64,000 nucleotides of DNA from contig OX337232.1 in NCBI GenBank assembly GCA_946965045.2, forward strand, positions 2,666,001 to 2,730,000, given 5' to 3'. The translations under genes were made by a program, and so were the position numbers. The notes under the pieces are model-generated. The model did not search any database. It was not told where the DNA came from and was given only the letters and a program-made list of their open reading frames with translations. Numbering within the stretch: the stretch's first letter is position 1; each line of letters begins with the position of its first letter. Positions 10,897 to 23,664 of the stretch are shown here, piece by piece. Origin of the DNA: Epithemia pelagica (taxonomy: Eukaryota > Bacillariophyta > Bacillariophyceae > Surirellales > Surirellaceae).

Positions 10897-13800
10897 ATGG
10901 ATCCTCAATCACCCAAGACACCTACGACTCCTAAGGGAGAAGATAACCAAGACAATGTCTCGAACACAGACCTATTCGACCACATCATATTTACTGTCTG
11001 CCAATTCTTTACCAAGTAAAGGGCCGACTACTTAATGAAGTGGATGAAATACCATGGTTTTGAGAACATTACCCATGTTATCTCGTATATGCAAACTAAT
11101 ACCGAGGAATCCATGAACGAACTGACACAATACAAGGTCAACAAACAGACACATGATCTACAAGGCCCCACAAGACAGCAGATCAAGCTCTTGGCTTATT
11201 GGGCCATATACAAGACCAATGAAATTCAAGACGAGCTATCCAATAGCGACTGGATGAACCTAACGAGGAAAGAGTTCAACACTTGGAGGATCAACACAGA
11301 TTTCTCTAAGGGACCACCTAGCCAAGTTCCAGTCTCGCCAATGAAGTCACCGTCATCTGTGAAATCTGTCAGCACAGTTACTGCCGCATCCCAATCTCAA
11401 CAAGACCTTACAGCATTCAGAAAGGGAACTAAGCGCGACGCAACTGCATATGAGGTATTCAAGGATGAACGATACTACGATTCATTCTGGCGTGTATTCA
11501 AGACTACAGCTAAGGCTCAAGGCCTATCCAACGTTCTGAATTTCAAATACACACCACCCCATGATGATGAGTATGCCGAAGAACTTTTTCAAGAGCAACA
11601 AGTATTTCTTTACTCCGTTCTTGTCCGTATCATTCAGACTGACCAAGGTCAAGCCTATGTACGTGAACATGAACATGATGAAGATGCGCGTGCCGTATTG
11701 CAGAAGTTACACTCTTTGCATACCGAATCCGACCTAGCAAAACGAAAAGTCCTCCGTTTAACCAACTACATTTCCAATCTACGTCTTGACGACACATGGC
11801 GCGGAACAACACGTCAATTTCTTCTACACTTTCAAGAGCAGCTACGTTTGCGAGACAATCTAGTGACATTGTCTGATCGCATCCCTGATCATACCAGGAT
11901 GACCTTCCTCATGCAAGCTGTAGAAAAGGTACCTGATCTCCGCCGAGTCAAGATCTTGGATAATGTGGTGAACACCAAATCCGGTGCAAAATCCCTTTGC
12001 TATCAATCATACTTCCGTCTCCTTCTAGACGCAGCTTATGACCATGATCAAGCAACCCAGTCATCTGTTCATAGTCGCCGTCGACATGTCAAACAACATG
12101 AATCACTATATGGCCAAGATACAGATGCTGACACAACCTCACAAGATGATATGGAGTATCATGTCCACAACACCAAAGTGACATCTGAATCTCCATCCTC
12201 TTCGTCCAAGGTTAGTCTACCGCGTGACCTATGGTTCAAACTTTCTGAAGAAGATCGCAAGTTGATCATTGAGTATAACAAGATGATTCAAGCACCTTCA
12301 TCAACAACACCGAGGAAAGTGCAAACACATGCCCTCGACATTGATCCGGAACCTGATCCTGACCCCAACCAAGTTGCATCTGATGACGACCCACCTGGCG
12401 TAGTCCCTGAGCATCCAGATGATTCAGATCCGGTTACACAATTTATCAACCAAGCCATGACGACTGATATCAATCACCCGGCAACTGACCTGACTAGTGT
12501 TCTTTCTAACGCCAAGTCCAAGACGAGCAAGAAGGTTACTTTCAAAGCCAACATGCATAAACAAGCAGGACATGTTCCACGCTATTTGTTTTCCAGGAAA
12601 TCTACTTTACCAGGAAATCAATTGATTGACCGTGGTGCTAATGGAGGACTTGCTGGTTCTGACATGCGCATCCTTTCTAAGACTGGCCGCCATATCACTA
12701 TTGTGGGTATTGATAACCATGAACTTACTGGACTTCCTGTCGTCACATGTGCCGCAAAGTTTGAGACCAATGATGGACCTATTGTCGGCATCTTCAATGA
12801 ATATGCTTATTATGGAAAGGGCTTATCTATCCATGCTCCTGGTCAATTCGAGCATTTCGGACTTGCTGTTGATGAACGATCTGTTAAAGTTGATGGTAAA
12901 CAACGCATCACTACACTTGATGGTCGTGCTATACCCCTTCACATCAAGGATGGGTTAGCCTACATCCACTCCTTGGGTATCCCCAGCGACGATGACATGA
13001 ATACCTTACCTCAGATCATCTTCACGTCACCCGACACATGGGATCCTGGTGTTCTGGACCATTCGTATTCTCCCACACCCTCTGACAATGATCCTGATTG
13101 GAAATACGTCAAGACTGATGGTAGTATGTCGAACCATCCATATGACAACTATGGGGAGTACACTGATCGTGTTGTTTGTAACCTCAATCTCCTTTTGGAT
13201 CTCCCATACGATCATGGACCTGACGACGCACCCTTCTTTTCTATCTATGCTGACGCAGAAGGTAATGATCCTACACTTCATGCCTCTGTCCACCGTCGTT
13301 ACCAGGAAGCGTATGACTGGAAGAAGTTCCGTCCATTCTTTGGTTGGCAATCTGAAGATGTTATTGCCGATACGTTCAAGCACACTACACGTAATGGTAG
13401 CATTACTTTTGACCACGACACCCTCAAGAAACATTTCAAGGCTCGCAATCCGGTCCTTAATATACCTTGACGTCATGAACCCGTTGCTACTGACTCGGTT
13501 TTCTCCGACACCCCTGCTGTTGACCATGGCGGTAAAGTCGCACAAATCTTTGTTGGTCGAGATACTCTGGTTACTGATATCTATGGGATCAAGTCAACCA
13601 AACAGTTTGTCAATACTCTTCAGGACAACATCCGGTTTTGTGGTGCCATGGAGACTCTTATTAGTGATGGTGGTTCATCTCTCATCTCTCAAAAGGTCAA
13701 AGACATTCTTCGCACTTTGCTTATTGGGGAGTATCGATCCGAACCTTATCATCAACACCAGAATAAGGCTGAAAACCGTTACCAGACCGTCAAACGTATG

Positions 13801-16584
13801 ACCAACGCTCTCATGAATGCCACTGGTTGCCCTGCCAACACCTGGCTTCTTTGCCTTGAGTATGTCTGTGACTTATTGAACCATACATCATCACCCACCC
13901 ATTCCGGTCGCACTCCTCTTGAGGCTCTCTCCGGACGCCCACCCGACATTACTCATCTCTTGTTCTTTCCTTTCTGGGATGAGGTTTACTACCGTGTCGA
14001 CCCCGCTGAACCCAATTCTGGTTCATATCCATCTTCTTCTGATGAGAAACTTGGCCACTGGGTTGGTTTTGCTCACAACGTTGGTGATTCTTTTACTTGG
14101 AAGATTCTCACCCAGGATAACCAGATAATCTACCGTTCTGCCGTTCGCCGTGTTGAATCCACTACACCTAACCTACGTGTGGATCGACCTTCAGGGGAGG
14201 ATTCGTCTGAGAAGGATGACAATGATAAGCAAGCTGACACTGTCTTCATTCGCAGTGATAGTGAAGATCCATCCAAACCAATGCCCACGATCGATTTTGA
14301 CGACATGATAGGACGCACATTCCTATGCGACACAGAAGAAAATGGGGAGCAACACCGTGCACGTGTCATCAAACGAGTCATTGATCTTAATGAAGAAGCA
14401 ACGAAACAGGAAGAACGTGTCAAGTACATCTACCGAAAGACAAATTCTGATGCTGATGAGATGATATCCTATAATCAACTCATGGAGTATATCGAACGAG
14501 ATAACCAAGCTCAAACCTCTGGAGATAATCTTTTCAGGTTCAGGGACGTCATTGCCCATCAAGGCCCACTGAACACAACTGATCCAGATTACAAGGGGAG
14601 CAAATATAATTTGCTTGTTGATTGGGAAACTGGGGAGACTACCTATGAACCTTTATCACTCATCGCCAATGATGATCCGATCACTGTAGCAATTTATGGA
14701 AAGAAACATGGTTTGCTCAACGAACCTGGATGGAAGCATTTGAAACGTTATGTCAAAACAAGCAAACGTCTCATTCGAGCAGCCAAACAGTCAAGGATTA
14801 AACAAGTTCACCATTCCGTCAAGTATAAGTTTGGATTCCAAGTACCACGCAATTATGAGGAAGCTGTCGCTCTTGATAAACAACATGGCAACACAAAGTG
14901 GCAGGATGCAACTGAATTAGAATTGTCACAGATCCAGTCCTACAAGACATTCAAGGATTTTGGGAAAGCCATCTTCATTAAAGGGAAAGTATCCAATGCA
15001 CCTGAAGGATATCATAAGATACGTGTACATCTTGTCTTTGACGTAAAACATGATGGACGACATAAAGCAAGACTTGTCGCAGATGGACATCTCACAAAAG
15101 AACCTGTTGAGACAATCTATTCAGGTGTTGTTTCCATTCGCAACCTCCGCATTGCCTTATTCCTGGGTACTTTGAATGACTTGGAAATATGGGGAGCAGA
15201 TATTGGAAACGCATATCTGGAAGCCTTGACAGGGGAGAAAATCTTCATCGTCGCAGGACCTGAATTCAAGGAATTAGAAGGTCACATCCTGATTATATAC
15301 AAGGCACTTTATGGATTGAAGTCATCAGGCGCACGCTGGCATGATGTCTTATTCGATGTTTTGACAGACATGGGATTTTCACCAAGCAAAGCAGATCCGG
15401 ATATCTGGATGAGGAAAGCACCTGGAGAAGACTGTTACGAATACATTGCCGTATACGTTGATGACTTAGCCATTATTTCTACTGATCCTGGGAATATCTG
15501 CAAGATCCTGAAGGAGAAATACAACTTCAAACTCAAAGGAGATGGACCTATTGATTTCCACTTGGGATGTTGTTACACCAAGGATTCTGATGGAACATTA
15601 GTAGCAGATCCAAGACGCTACATTGGTAAGATGATGGACACTTTTGAACGAATCTTCAAGGAGAAACCCAAGAAAGCCAAAACACCTCTTATTGGTGGAG
15701 ACCATCCTGAATTGGATGATTCTGAGCTCCTTGATGAAGAAGGTACTAGCCATTTCCAAACTCTGATTGGACAAATCCAATGGGTGATCACTATTGGTCG
15801 TTTCGACGTCTTCACCGCTACAATGACGCTATCACGCTTTCGTGCTGCTCCGAGGAAAGGACATCTTGATAGAGCCAAGCGTATCTATGGATACCTTGCA
15901 CATCTCCCAGAAGGCGCAATCAGATTTAGGATTGGAGAGCCTGATTATTCAAGTCTTCCTACCCAAGAATTTGATTGGACTCGCACTATCTATTCGAATG
16001 CAAGTGAACGTATTCCTGAAGACTGCCCAACACCTCTTGGCCGCTATGTTACCACAACTCATTATGTTGATGCCAATCTCATGCATGACATAGTCACTGG
16101 TAAATCCGTCACTGCTGTTCTACATTTGTTGAACGGAACACCTATTGACTGGTACAGCAAGAGGCAGAGCACGGTGGAAACTGCTACCTATGGATCCGAG
16201 TTTGTGGCTGCAAGGACAGCAATAGATCAGATTACAGAATTACGACATTCTCTCCGCTACCTTGGAGTACCTATCCGAGAGCGAAGTTACATGTACGGAG
16301 ATAACAGATCTGTTGTGCTCAATGCAACCGTTCCTCATTCCATACTATCCAAGAGACACCATCTTCTGTCATACCACCGAGTTCCTGAAGCCATCGCAGC
16401 AAAGTATGTTGCATTCTACTGGAAAGATGGAAAGACCAACCCTGCCGATATCCTTAGCAAACATTGGGATTTCGTATCTATTTGGCCCATGCTCAAGCCA
16501 TTGTTGTTTTGGAAAGGAGAAGTTCAAGACCTCAACAAATCCAATGATGACAAGGCTGAAACGACGAGTTGTGGGGAGTGTTAG
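10897..16584 (+). pseudogene. gag-pol of the inner copia element, one frame with two in-frame stops
   Basis: The frame starts at ATG 10897 and is interrupted by TAA at 11017-11019 and TGA at 13468-13470. Gag (to about nt 12500) lacks a CCHC knuckle and has a LPRDLWFKLSEEDRKLI motif near nt 12220. The protease motif is LIDRGANGGLAGSD (nt 12620-12665), a noncanonical DRG form. The integrase core spans about nt 13550-13850, with LISDGGS and an H-Q-N-K-A-E-N catalytic region. RT has a VYVDDLAIIS box near nt 15455, followed by RNase H with HYVDANLMHD (nt 16060) and YGSEFVAAR (nt 16190). The last codons GAG-TGT-TAG use the first bases of the 3' LTR as terminator. Both stops could come from CAA/CGA by one transition. 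Confidence 0.93.
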
Positions 16585-17362
16585 AATTCTCACCGTCTAT
16601 GGTGGTTAGATTCTACATCTCATCGATTCCCCATGTCACATAGCCTCGTGCTATCGCATCATGCCATCTAGCTTCGAGCTATGTTCCCTAGCTTCGCGCT
16701 ATATCGACCTATATTTCTTCGCAAATCATGAAAAGTGAGAATAGATTGACGAACTCACTCTCAAGACTAAACTGGGTCGTGCGGTATTACAACGGACTTA
16801 AATTTGGCCGTTGCTCGGACATTATACTAACGCCCTAAGCGTACGCGCCCGAAATCATCGAGCGCGCCCAAGCGACATCCGAGCGCTGTCGGCATCTATC
16901 CGACCCAACGGTCTAAGTATCCCAAGCACGACACACGATCACGCGAGACCATATTTCCATTCCCACAATCTCCAAATTGTCAACAAGCTGCGCGCCATGA
17001 AAACAACTATGCCAATCCAAAGCAAGAGCTGTTGACCCTGTATATGTTATCCGTCCACATATACATGTCATATACATCACATGAATCGACTCCAACTATT
17101 CCAAACCTGTTGCCGCCAAGTACCTATGACACATGACCCTTGGCAGGACCGAACATTTCACGTAGACCTATCGTAGTAATCAACACACAATCTAACAATA
17201 TCACCATTTATCACATCCTCTTTTGTGTCCCGACTATCCTTTTGATAGACTACGACTTGCTTTCCTCTCTTACCCGTGGAGAGGTTTGTATCGGTTGGTG
17301 ACTACCTGATTGTCTGCTCTACCGAGCATCAATGTCCCTACGATTCAGAAAGAATTGTAACA
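16579..17362 (+). repeat. 3' LTR of the inner copia element
   Basis: 784 bp, same length as the 5' LTR, with differences noticed at the GTTATC(T/C)GTCC and AGTAC(A/C)TATG positions. Followed by the TATCC target duplication at 17363-17367. Confidence 0.97.
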
Positions 17363-17367
17363 TATCC

Positions 17368-18141
17368 ATCACCCATCATGAGGTAACGATACCGTTTAAC
17401 ACGGACGGCACCATTATTTATTGCGACACAAGGACGCCGACACAAAAAGAACTTGAAGCATTGCCCCATATCCACCTGTCGTCGCCACATGACTGGGACC
17501 CACACGATATCAAGTTTCCCTGCGTAGATCATGATGGCGATCGTGAAGATTCCGTTATCAGGACTGACTTTCCATTCCAGGGGACTGTCTTCGACCAAGA
17601 GGAAGTTACAAAACGTATCGTCGCCTCCGTGCAGATTGATGAGGCCGGATTGCAGCCAGAATTCTTTCCTCGCACTGATATTCCAGCCGAAAGAACATTC
17701 ATTTCCAAAGAGAGACGTGGTACCGTCACTGCACAGTCGTTGAGTGAACGTTGGTTTATCGGTCTGTCACAAGCCAAAAAGACTTTGGCTTCGACCACAC
17801 AACGAATGATACGGTCAGCAATATTGCCCATGGCAAGAAGATATCGTGCAGACCGCATGTTCGAACGACCTAGAATCAAGGGGGTGGTATACACAGATAC
17901 CATGGACGGTCAATATAAATCTCTGGACGGTAACGGGCATGCACAGGTATTTGCAAATAAAGATTTCTTTGCGGTTGCATACCCCATCGAGAAGAAAAGT
18001 GGAGCAGGAGACGCTCTCAAACAATTCATTAGTGATTACGGGGTCCCGGATACAATCCTGTGTGACGGATTGAAAGAACAGACGGGTAAACGGACGACGT
18101 TCCGCGAGTTAGTCCGCAAGCATGCCATTGATTTGCAAGTG
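17368..18141 (+). pseudogene. Integrase N-terminal and core segment of the outer copia pol
   Basis: Resumes the outer pol frame exactly in phase after the inner element. The segment includes the pre-integrase region (SPHDWDPH) and integrase core residues: the first D in VYTDTMDGQY (nt 17885-17915) and the second in TILCDGLKEQTG (nt 18050-18085). It ends at LQV where a small TIR element splits the gene; the frame resumes in phase at 18613. Confidence 0.88.
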
Positions 18142-18608
18142 GGCCTCTACTGTATGTCATAAACTTAATCCAATGCAAAACTTAGAAATAATTCCAAAAA
18201 GTAGAGCTTAAGTATAAGATCACGACTGCTACTGAATGTCTTAGACGCAAAATGACAAGCTGTGAATCACACGCCAGCATATTTATACAATATACAAGAA
18301 TAAATATGTTAATTAGTTTTTCGCGCCGTATCCCCCACAGACCCCCAGACACTTCTCTAAATAACAAAGAAGGTTGTTTAAATAATAATGTCACGGGGAT
18401 GGCATACGATTTAGAATATTCATGTCTTTATATTTATAAGCTTTTTGATTTCAGAATAAGTTTACGACGAAAGTTCATGAGCCGGGGCCTACCCCCGGAC
18501 AAATTTCGTCTCAGATTTATCTCAAATCTAAAATACTCAGGTTATGGGCTCAAATTTAAGAGCCGGTTGGGATTGAGATTTGGGGGTTACGACATACAGT
18601 AGAGTTCC
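18142..18608. mobile_element. 467-bp TIR element (MITE-like) inside the outer integrase
   Basis: The ends are an imperfect inverted pair: GGCCTCTACTGTATGTCAT on the left, and on the right, read on the other strand, GGAACTCTACTGTATGTCGT. AGTG flanks both sides (18138-18141, 18609-18612). Removing the element and one AGTG restores the integrase frame through LQV-TEP. No ORF of size is inside, so it is non-autonomous. A 4-bp duplication does not fit Tc1/mariner or Harbinger; the superfamily is open. Confidence 0.85.
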
Positions 18609-18612
18609 AGTG

Positions 18613-21513
18613 ACTGAACCTTATCGGCACAATCAATCTAAGGTTGAAGGTGTGATTCGTGAAATCCGTAAGCGTTGGTTCCGAGTCATGCACAAACAGC
18701 GGGTTCCCCGAAGACTTTGGGACCACGGGATTCGTTGGGTCTGCGAGACCATGCAGAGGACTGCACGCATGTCAGGGGACCTGGACGGGCGTACGAGTCT
18801 AGAACGTCTGACCGGTGAGACACCCGACATATCTGAGTACCTCGATTTTACCTTCTACGATTGGTGTTGGTACAACGACAACGCCGGCCTTGGCACGACA
18901 AGACTCGGCCGATGGCTAGGTGTAGCCCATAGAGTGGGTAGCTTGATGTCCTACTGGATACTGACAGAGCAAGGCCGGGTAGTCTCCCGAACTACCGTCA
19001 CTAGAGTTACTACCCTTGAACAACAAGAAGCAAGTACAGTTCGTCATTGCAATAAGTTTGATCAAGGGATCAAGGAGAAACTGCACGATTCCGCCCATTT
19101 CATTGTTGACGGCGGCAAAACCACACCGAATGACTGGGATCTCCCGCCTCTCGATCATGACCCGGACTTCCATGCTGAGTTCCATGAAGTTGTGTCCAAC
19201 GATGAGGTCAAGGAGGCCGATGCGGAGTTCACCCCGGAGGTCTTCAACGACACTTACGTGAACATGGAAGTGGCAATCCCGAAAGGGGACGAAACGCATC
19301 CCATGTTAGCACGAGTCACCAAAAGGCTACGAGATAAGGATGGTTTACCCATCGGCACGGCGCATGACAACCCGATACTAGACACCCGCATGTATGAAGT
19401 GGAGTATCAGGATGGGACCAAGGCAGCACTTGCAGCCAATCATATCGCCGAGAACTTGTTTTCCCAAATCGATGACGATGGTCATCGGCAAGTCCTGTTA
19501 GATGAGATTATCGATCATCGGACGAATGGGCAAGAAGTGAAGCAACAGGACGCCTTTGTCACGCTACGAAACGGCAACCAGCGCCGACGAGAGACCACGG
19601 TAGGCTGGGAATTGTTGGTTCAGTGGAAAGACGGGTCAACTAACTGGATTGCCTTGAAAGACATCAAGGAGTCGTACCCTGTGCAGGTGTCAGAATACGC
19701 TGTGGCATCCAAAATCTCCATGGAGCCTGCTTTCGCGTGGTGGGTTCCAAAGGTGCTGAAGAAGCGGAACCGCATCATCGCAAAGTTGAAATAAAAATAT
19801 TGGCTAAGAACCCATAAGTTTGGGATCAGGATACCCAAGTCCGTCGAGGAAGCCAAGGAGTTGGACAGAAAAAATGGCAACACCTTATGGTGGGATGCGA
19901 TCTGTAAAGAGATGCGGAATGTGCGACCAGGTTTTGAGATCTGGGAGAAATCTCAAGGGGACATGATCCCGATCGGTTATCAAGAAATTAAGTGCCATAT
20001 CGTCTTCGACGTCAAAATGGGAGAGAACTTCCGAAGAAAAGCGAGATTTGTGGCAGGGGGACATCTGACTGAGACGCCAACATCGTTGACGTACTCCTCA
20101 GTGGTATCCCGTGACTCCGTTCGAATTGCCCTCCTCATTGCAGCACTTAACGACCTAAACGTATCAGCATGCGACATCCAGAATGCCTATCTGACGGCGG
20201 ATTGTCGAGAGAAGATCTGGTTCAGGGCTGGACCTGAGCTTGGGTCCGAAGAAGGATCCATCATGATTATCAAGAAGGCTCTGTACGGGCTGAAGTCCAG
20301 CGGTGCGGCATTTTGGGCCCACCTAGCTGAAATGCTTTATGACATAGGCTTCAAGCCGTCTAAAGTAGACCCTGACTTCTGGATGAGACCAGCTGTGAAA
20401 CCAGATGGGTTTAAGTATTACGAATACTTCTTATGTTATGTGGACGATCTACTGGCCATCTCACACGACTCGAAGCGAGTGTTGCAAGGTGTCCAGGCCG
20501 TATTCAAGTTGAAAGATGATAAGATACAGCCACCGGATATGTATCTTGGTGCTCAGCTTGGAGAAATGGATATCGACGGTGAAAATGGATGGTACATCTC
20601 CTCGGAGAAGTATGTCAAGGCCGCTTTGGAGAATATTGAGAAGCAGTTAGCAGAGAACGGGCAGAGACTACCCACCAAGTGCAAGACGCCCTTCACTTAT
20701 GGGTATCGTCCAGAGAATGATACAAGTCCAGAGCTCAAAGCCGACGGGATTCAAAAGTTTCAGGAACTGATCGGCATATTGCGTTGGGCAGTAGAGCTGG
20801 GACGTGTCAATATACTGCTCGAGACCTCCATGTTATCGACACACCTATCCATGCCACGAGAGGGGCATTTGCAACAGGCGTATGCAATGTTCGGGTACTT
20901 GAAAGCTAATCCAAAGCGCAGATTGTTCTTTGACCCAAGCCATCCGGATATCGATGAGCGATCATTTGCGGAATACGACTGGTATGACTTTTATCGCGAT
21001 GCGAAGGAGCCTATTCCACCTGACATGCCAGAACCGCGTGGGCATTCAGTATCAACCCATTGTTTCGTGGATGCGGATCATGCGAGCAACAAAGTCACTC
21101 GCAGGTCGCAAACTGGTTTATTGATGTTTGTAAATCGAGCACCGATCATCTGGTATAGCAAACGGCAGAATACCGTCGAAACCAGTACGTTCGGGAGTGA
21201 ATTCATAGCGATGCGGACAGCCGTGGAGCACATCGAAGGGTTGCGATACAAGTTGAGAATGTTTGGTATTCCGATCGAGGGACCAACGAATGTCTTTTGC
21301 GACAACGAGGCAGTCTTCAAGAACGCATCGATTCCAGATTCGACATTAAAGAAAAAGCATACATCAATTTGTTACCACAGGGCCAGAGAGGCCGTGGCAG
21401 CGAGGACCATGAGAGTGGCCAAGGAAGGAACGACAACGAACTTGTCAGACTTATTCACAAAGCCGTTGCCGGATGAAAGAAGGAATTTCTTGTTGAATCG
21501 GTTCACTTACTGA
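18613..21513 (+). pseudogene. Integrase end, RT and RNase H of the outer copia pol
   Basis: Continues the outer pol frame. Domains: integrase catalytic Glu region (RHNQSKVEGVIREIRKRW, nt 18630-18685) and the conserved integrase C-terminal block (GRWLGVAHRVG), a charged linker with a chromodomain-like VGWELLVQWKDGSTNWI segment (nt 19600-19655), RT with ACDIQNAYL, LYGLKSSGAAFW and YVDDLLAIS (near nt 20440), and RNase H with CFVDADHASNK (nt 21060), RQNTVETSTFGSEFIAMR (nt 21165) and CDNEAVF. TAA at 19792-19794 breaks the frame where a glutamine or tyrosine before KYWLRTHKFG is expected. Confidence 0.92.
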
Positions 21514-21565
21514 GTGACATCGGGGCGAAGTTATGAGAATGCAGATGCCATATCTTCGAGGGGAC

Positions 21566-22245
21566 CGAATGAAATCCACCGTGGCACGTGTGCGGCAGTT
21601 AGATGGTGCGGCCGGCGCCTATTGGCGGGCCTGAGTGTGCACTTTTTAGCGATAACCTTTAACCTACCGTAAATGTTGGGTCTATTGCACCATTGCTTTA
21701 TTGCACCAAACGCATGATTTAACTGCTAAAGGAGCCTGTCTGCCAGAAATTCGCCCGCCCTTCCCTCCAACAGAGCCCCACTTGCTCTAAGAGGTATATA
21801 AAGAAGAAATCATAGTTGTAGTGGAGAGCGTGGGGGGAGAGACCATGCCAAAAATCCTTATCTTTCACGAACTGACTGCATACATTTCGACCTTATATAA
21901 CATTAGAAGGGTAGGTCCGATCTTAATGAAACGCAGTGATTCGGAAAGCGCGTGACGAGCTCTTTAAAATGATGGTCTCACCATCGGTCAATTCAATAGT
22001 GTTCTTGAGTTATTCTTTCAAGCAATTTCTGGAATTATTTTATTATAGATTCAAAAAATTAACCACCAATCCGTTGAGGCCTACTACTTGGGCCTATAGT
22101 AAAAAGCATCCGGTCAATCAACGGATGGTGCAATAGACCCAACATTTACGGTAGAACCTTGGCCTTAGCGGTCACTCTTTTGCATGACATCCTGAGTTGC
22201 ACCCTAACCTGTGAGTTTACCGTGTTGTACGGCGTGTGTTATTCG
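21566..22245 (+). repeat. 3' LTR of the outer copia element, split by a TIR element
   Basis: 21566-21666 and 22154-22245 together give exactly 193 bp (counting one TA), matching the 5' LTR with five substitutions. Followed by the CTTT duplication at 22246-22249. Confidence 0.9.
21667..22151. mobile_element. 485-bp MITE with 27-bp perfect TIRs and TA duplication
   Basis: The left end 21667-21693 (beginning CCGTAAATGTTGGGTCTATT) is the exact reverse complement of 22125-22151. TA flanks it on both sides (21665-21666, 22152-22153), and the uninterrupted 5' LTR shows the empty site. TA target choice points to the Tc1/mariner group; there is no transposase inside. The gap is A/T-rich with a poly-T/poly-A part near 22025-22060. 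Confidence 0.93.
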
Positions 22246-22639
22246 CTTTGGAACACCGAGAAATTGCGTTTTGCGTTCTGGGTCGAGAATTGGATGGCAA
22301 ATGGCAAACCAAAATCCCAAATCATCCAACCCACCGTGATGTGGAACCAAACTGCTAAGCTAGCTAGAATAAGATAATAGAAACTATCAAGATTACGATT
22401 GAGTGTGATCCATGTTCATTGATTTAGGGCAATGTTATTCTTTATCTACGTAGCTAATTGTGATCGGTGTGCATCATCAATCCTCAGGGACACCCGCTAT
22501 ATTTGTAACCATGACCCCACTGGGCTTATTTCTGATTGGTTGAGATGACTGTACCCGATTTTTGTACACTATCAAAAGAGGAACCGGCACGTGTCTAAAA
22601 AATTACTTAAATGTACCAATTATTGAACTTCGGGAAGCC

Positions 22640-22860
22640 TTGCGCTGAGCTCGCCAAATGTATCGGATTCTGTATCGATGCACATACAACTGTATCCAGT
22701 CGTGTATCGGGGTTGTATCTAGTTGTATCGGGGGGCTTAGGTACTGTATCGATACAACGGATTTGTAACCGTATTTGTATCGGGGGACTCGAGTCCTCTG
22801 TATCGGGTCTTCCGAATTTGTTGCGATTTGTATCGGCCTGATGTATCGGGTTGACGGTCA
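22640..22860 (+). repeat. Left subterminal GTATCG array of the Harbinger element
   Basis: I count nine GTATCG hexamers, usually as (T/C/A/G)TGTATCGGG, plus variants such as TGTATCCA. Orientation is the same as in the right array, so the two arrays are direct, not inverted, copies. Confidence 0.85.
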
Positions 22861-22862
22861 CC

Positions 22863-22944
22863 ATGGAATAAACAGGCGACTTTTGAAATGAGAGCGATAC
22901 AAGATGGAATAAACAGGCGACTTTTGAAATGAGAGCGATACAAT
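22863..22944 (+). repeat. Tandem pair of a 41-bp unit
   Basis: 22863-22903 and 22904-22944 (starting ATGGAATAAACAGGCGACTT) are identical except for the last base. It lies between the left array and the first ORF of the transposon. Confidence 0.9.
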
Positions 22945-23075
22945 GATAAAGCGATGGATCAAGCAATCGAAGAATTGGTTCCTGCCAAACTCGCCAATGA
23001 AATTGCTTGCGACAACAGCAACACAACAATCAGACTCATTTTTCAAGACGAAAGCAAGAAGAAGAAGTCGCAATC

Positions 23076-23522
23076 ATGGCCGAGAAGAAGAAACCGAAGG
23101 TTTACCCCGCCGACCGGAAGGGAGCCAAGATCCGGATTGTTGGTGGGACGTACCGTGGAAAGAGGGGCTTCCTCGACAAGAAGAAGGGCAGGACAGAGTT
23201 CTTTACCTACGTCATTATCGTCATCAAGCCGAACGAGGAGGAGATTGCAACACGGCTTCATCACGAATCGATCCGAGTCGGAGAGGAAGCACCACCGGCA
23301 AGCTATGAAGAGGCTGTTCTCCAGCAGCACTGTGACATTGAAGAGCTGCTACGCGACCTTACGAGGAGGCTGTCCCAGTGTGAGGGCATCTCCTCCGAAG
23401 GAGAAGCTGGCCATCGGATTGGGAACTTGTTCCTAAATTATTTGACGGTTGCTGTGCAACGTCAAAGTAACCTACGTGTGGACAAGGCTCGTTGGCGTCG
23501 TGTGCGCTATGGTCACGGTTAA
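23076..23522 (+). CDS. Small KOW-like protein carried by the Harbinger element
   Basis: 148 residues from ATG 23076 (AAGCAATC-ATGGCCGAG context); upstream in-frame sequence is also open but looks untranslated. Residues 1-45 read as a KOW/SH3-like fold: basic start (MAEKKKPKV), then GAKIRIVGGTYRGKRGFLDK with the glycine pattern of KOW motifs, which bind RNA or proteins in L24/L26 and NusG/Spt5. The rest is helical and charged with no recognised domain. It lies between the left array and the Myb-like gene and is convergent with it. An accessory protein of this type is not part of the usual two-gene Harbinger set. Function unknown. Confidence 0.6.
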   Translation: MAEKKKPKVYPADRKGAKIRIVGGTYRGKRGFLDKKKGRTEFFTYVIIVIKPNEEEIATRLHHESIRVGEEAPPASYEEAVLQQHCDIEELLRDLTRRLSQCEGISSEGEAGHRIGNLFLNYLTVAVQRQSNLRVDKARWRRVRYGHG

Positions 23523-23664
23523 TGCAACATCATGGTCAATGCAAATTCTCAACTAATATAGGATAAAGGAAGATTACTAACTACTCGTCAATGTAGAAAC
23601 TCTCATCATGTAAAAACTCATCATGTAAAAACTCATCATGTAAACACTCGTAGGAATTGGTGGC

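Larger units (their letters stand above)
8986..17362 (+). mobile_element. Complete inner Ty1/copia retrotransposon, inserted in the outer pol
   Basis: The element is 8,377 bp long. Its LTRs of 784 bp start TGTTAGAATTCTCACC and end TGTAACA, and the 5-bp target duplication TATCC is present on both sides (8981-8985, 17363-17367). GTGGGGAG at 16571-16578 is the polypurine tract. The LTRs differ at only about two positions, so insertion is recent. It carries an extra ORF before gag and a gag-pol frame with two in-frame stops. Confidence 0.97.
6618..22245 (+). mobile_element. Outer Ty1/copia retrotransposon carrying three later insertions
   Basis: Two 193-bp LTRs (6618-6810, and 21566-22245 after removing an insertion) flank gag and pol. 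The element is bordered by a 4-bp duplication CTTT (6614-6617 and 22246-22249). Removing the inner copia element with its 5-bp duplication, the 467-bp TIR element with its 4-bp duplication and the 485-bp TIR element with its TA leaves about 6.29 kb, an ordinary copia size. The LTRs differ at five positions. A GTTTATCAGACCC stretch right after the 5' LTR is a plausible primer-binding site, and a GAGGGGAC purine tract precedes the 3' LTR. All pol fragments fall in one frame once the insertions are removed. Confidence 0.93.

Noticed and set aside
18139-18610. Intron in the outer integrase (GT ... AG ends fit by chance)
   Set aside because: Splicing there gives an immediate TGA; inverted ends and the AGTG duplication explain the insertion better.
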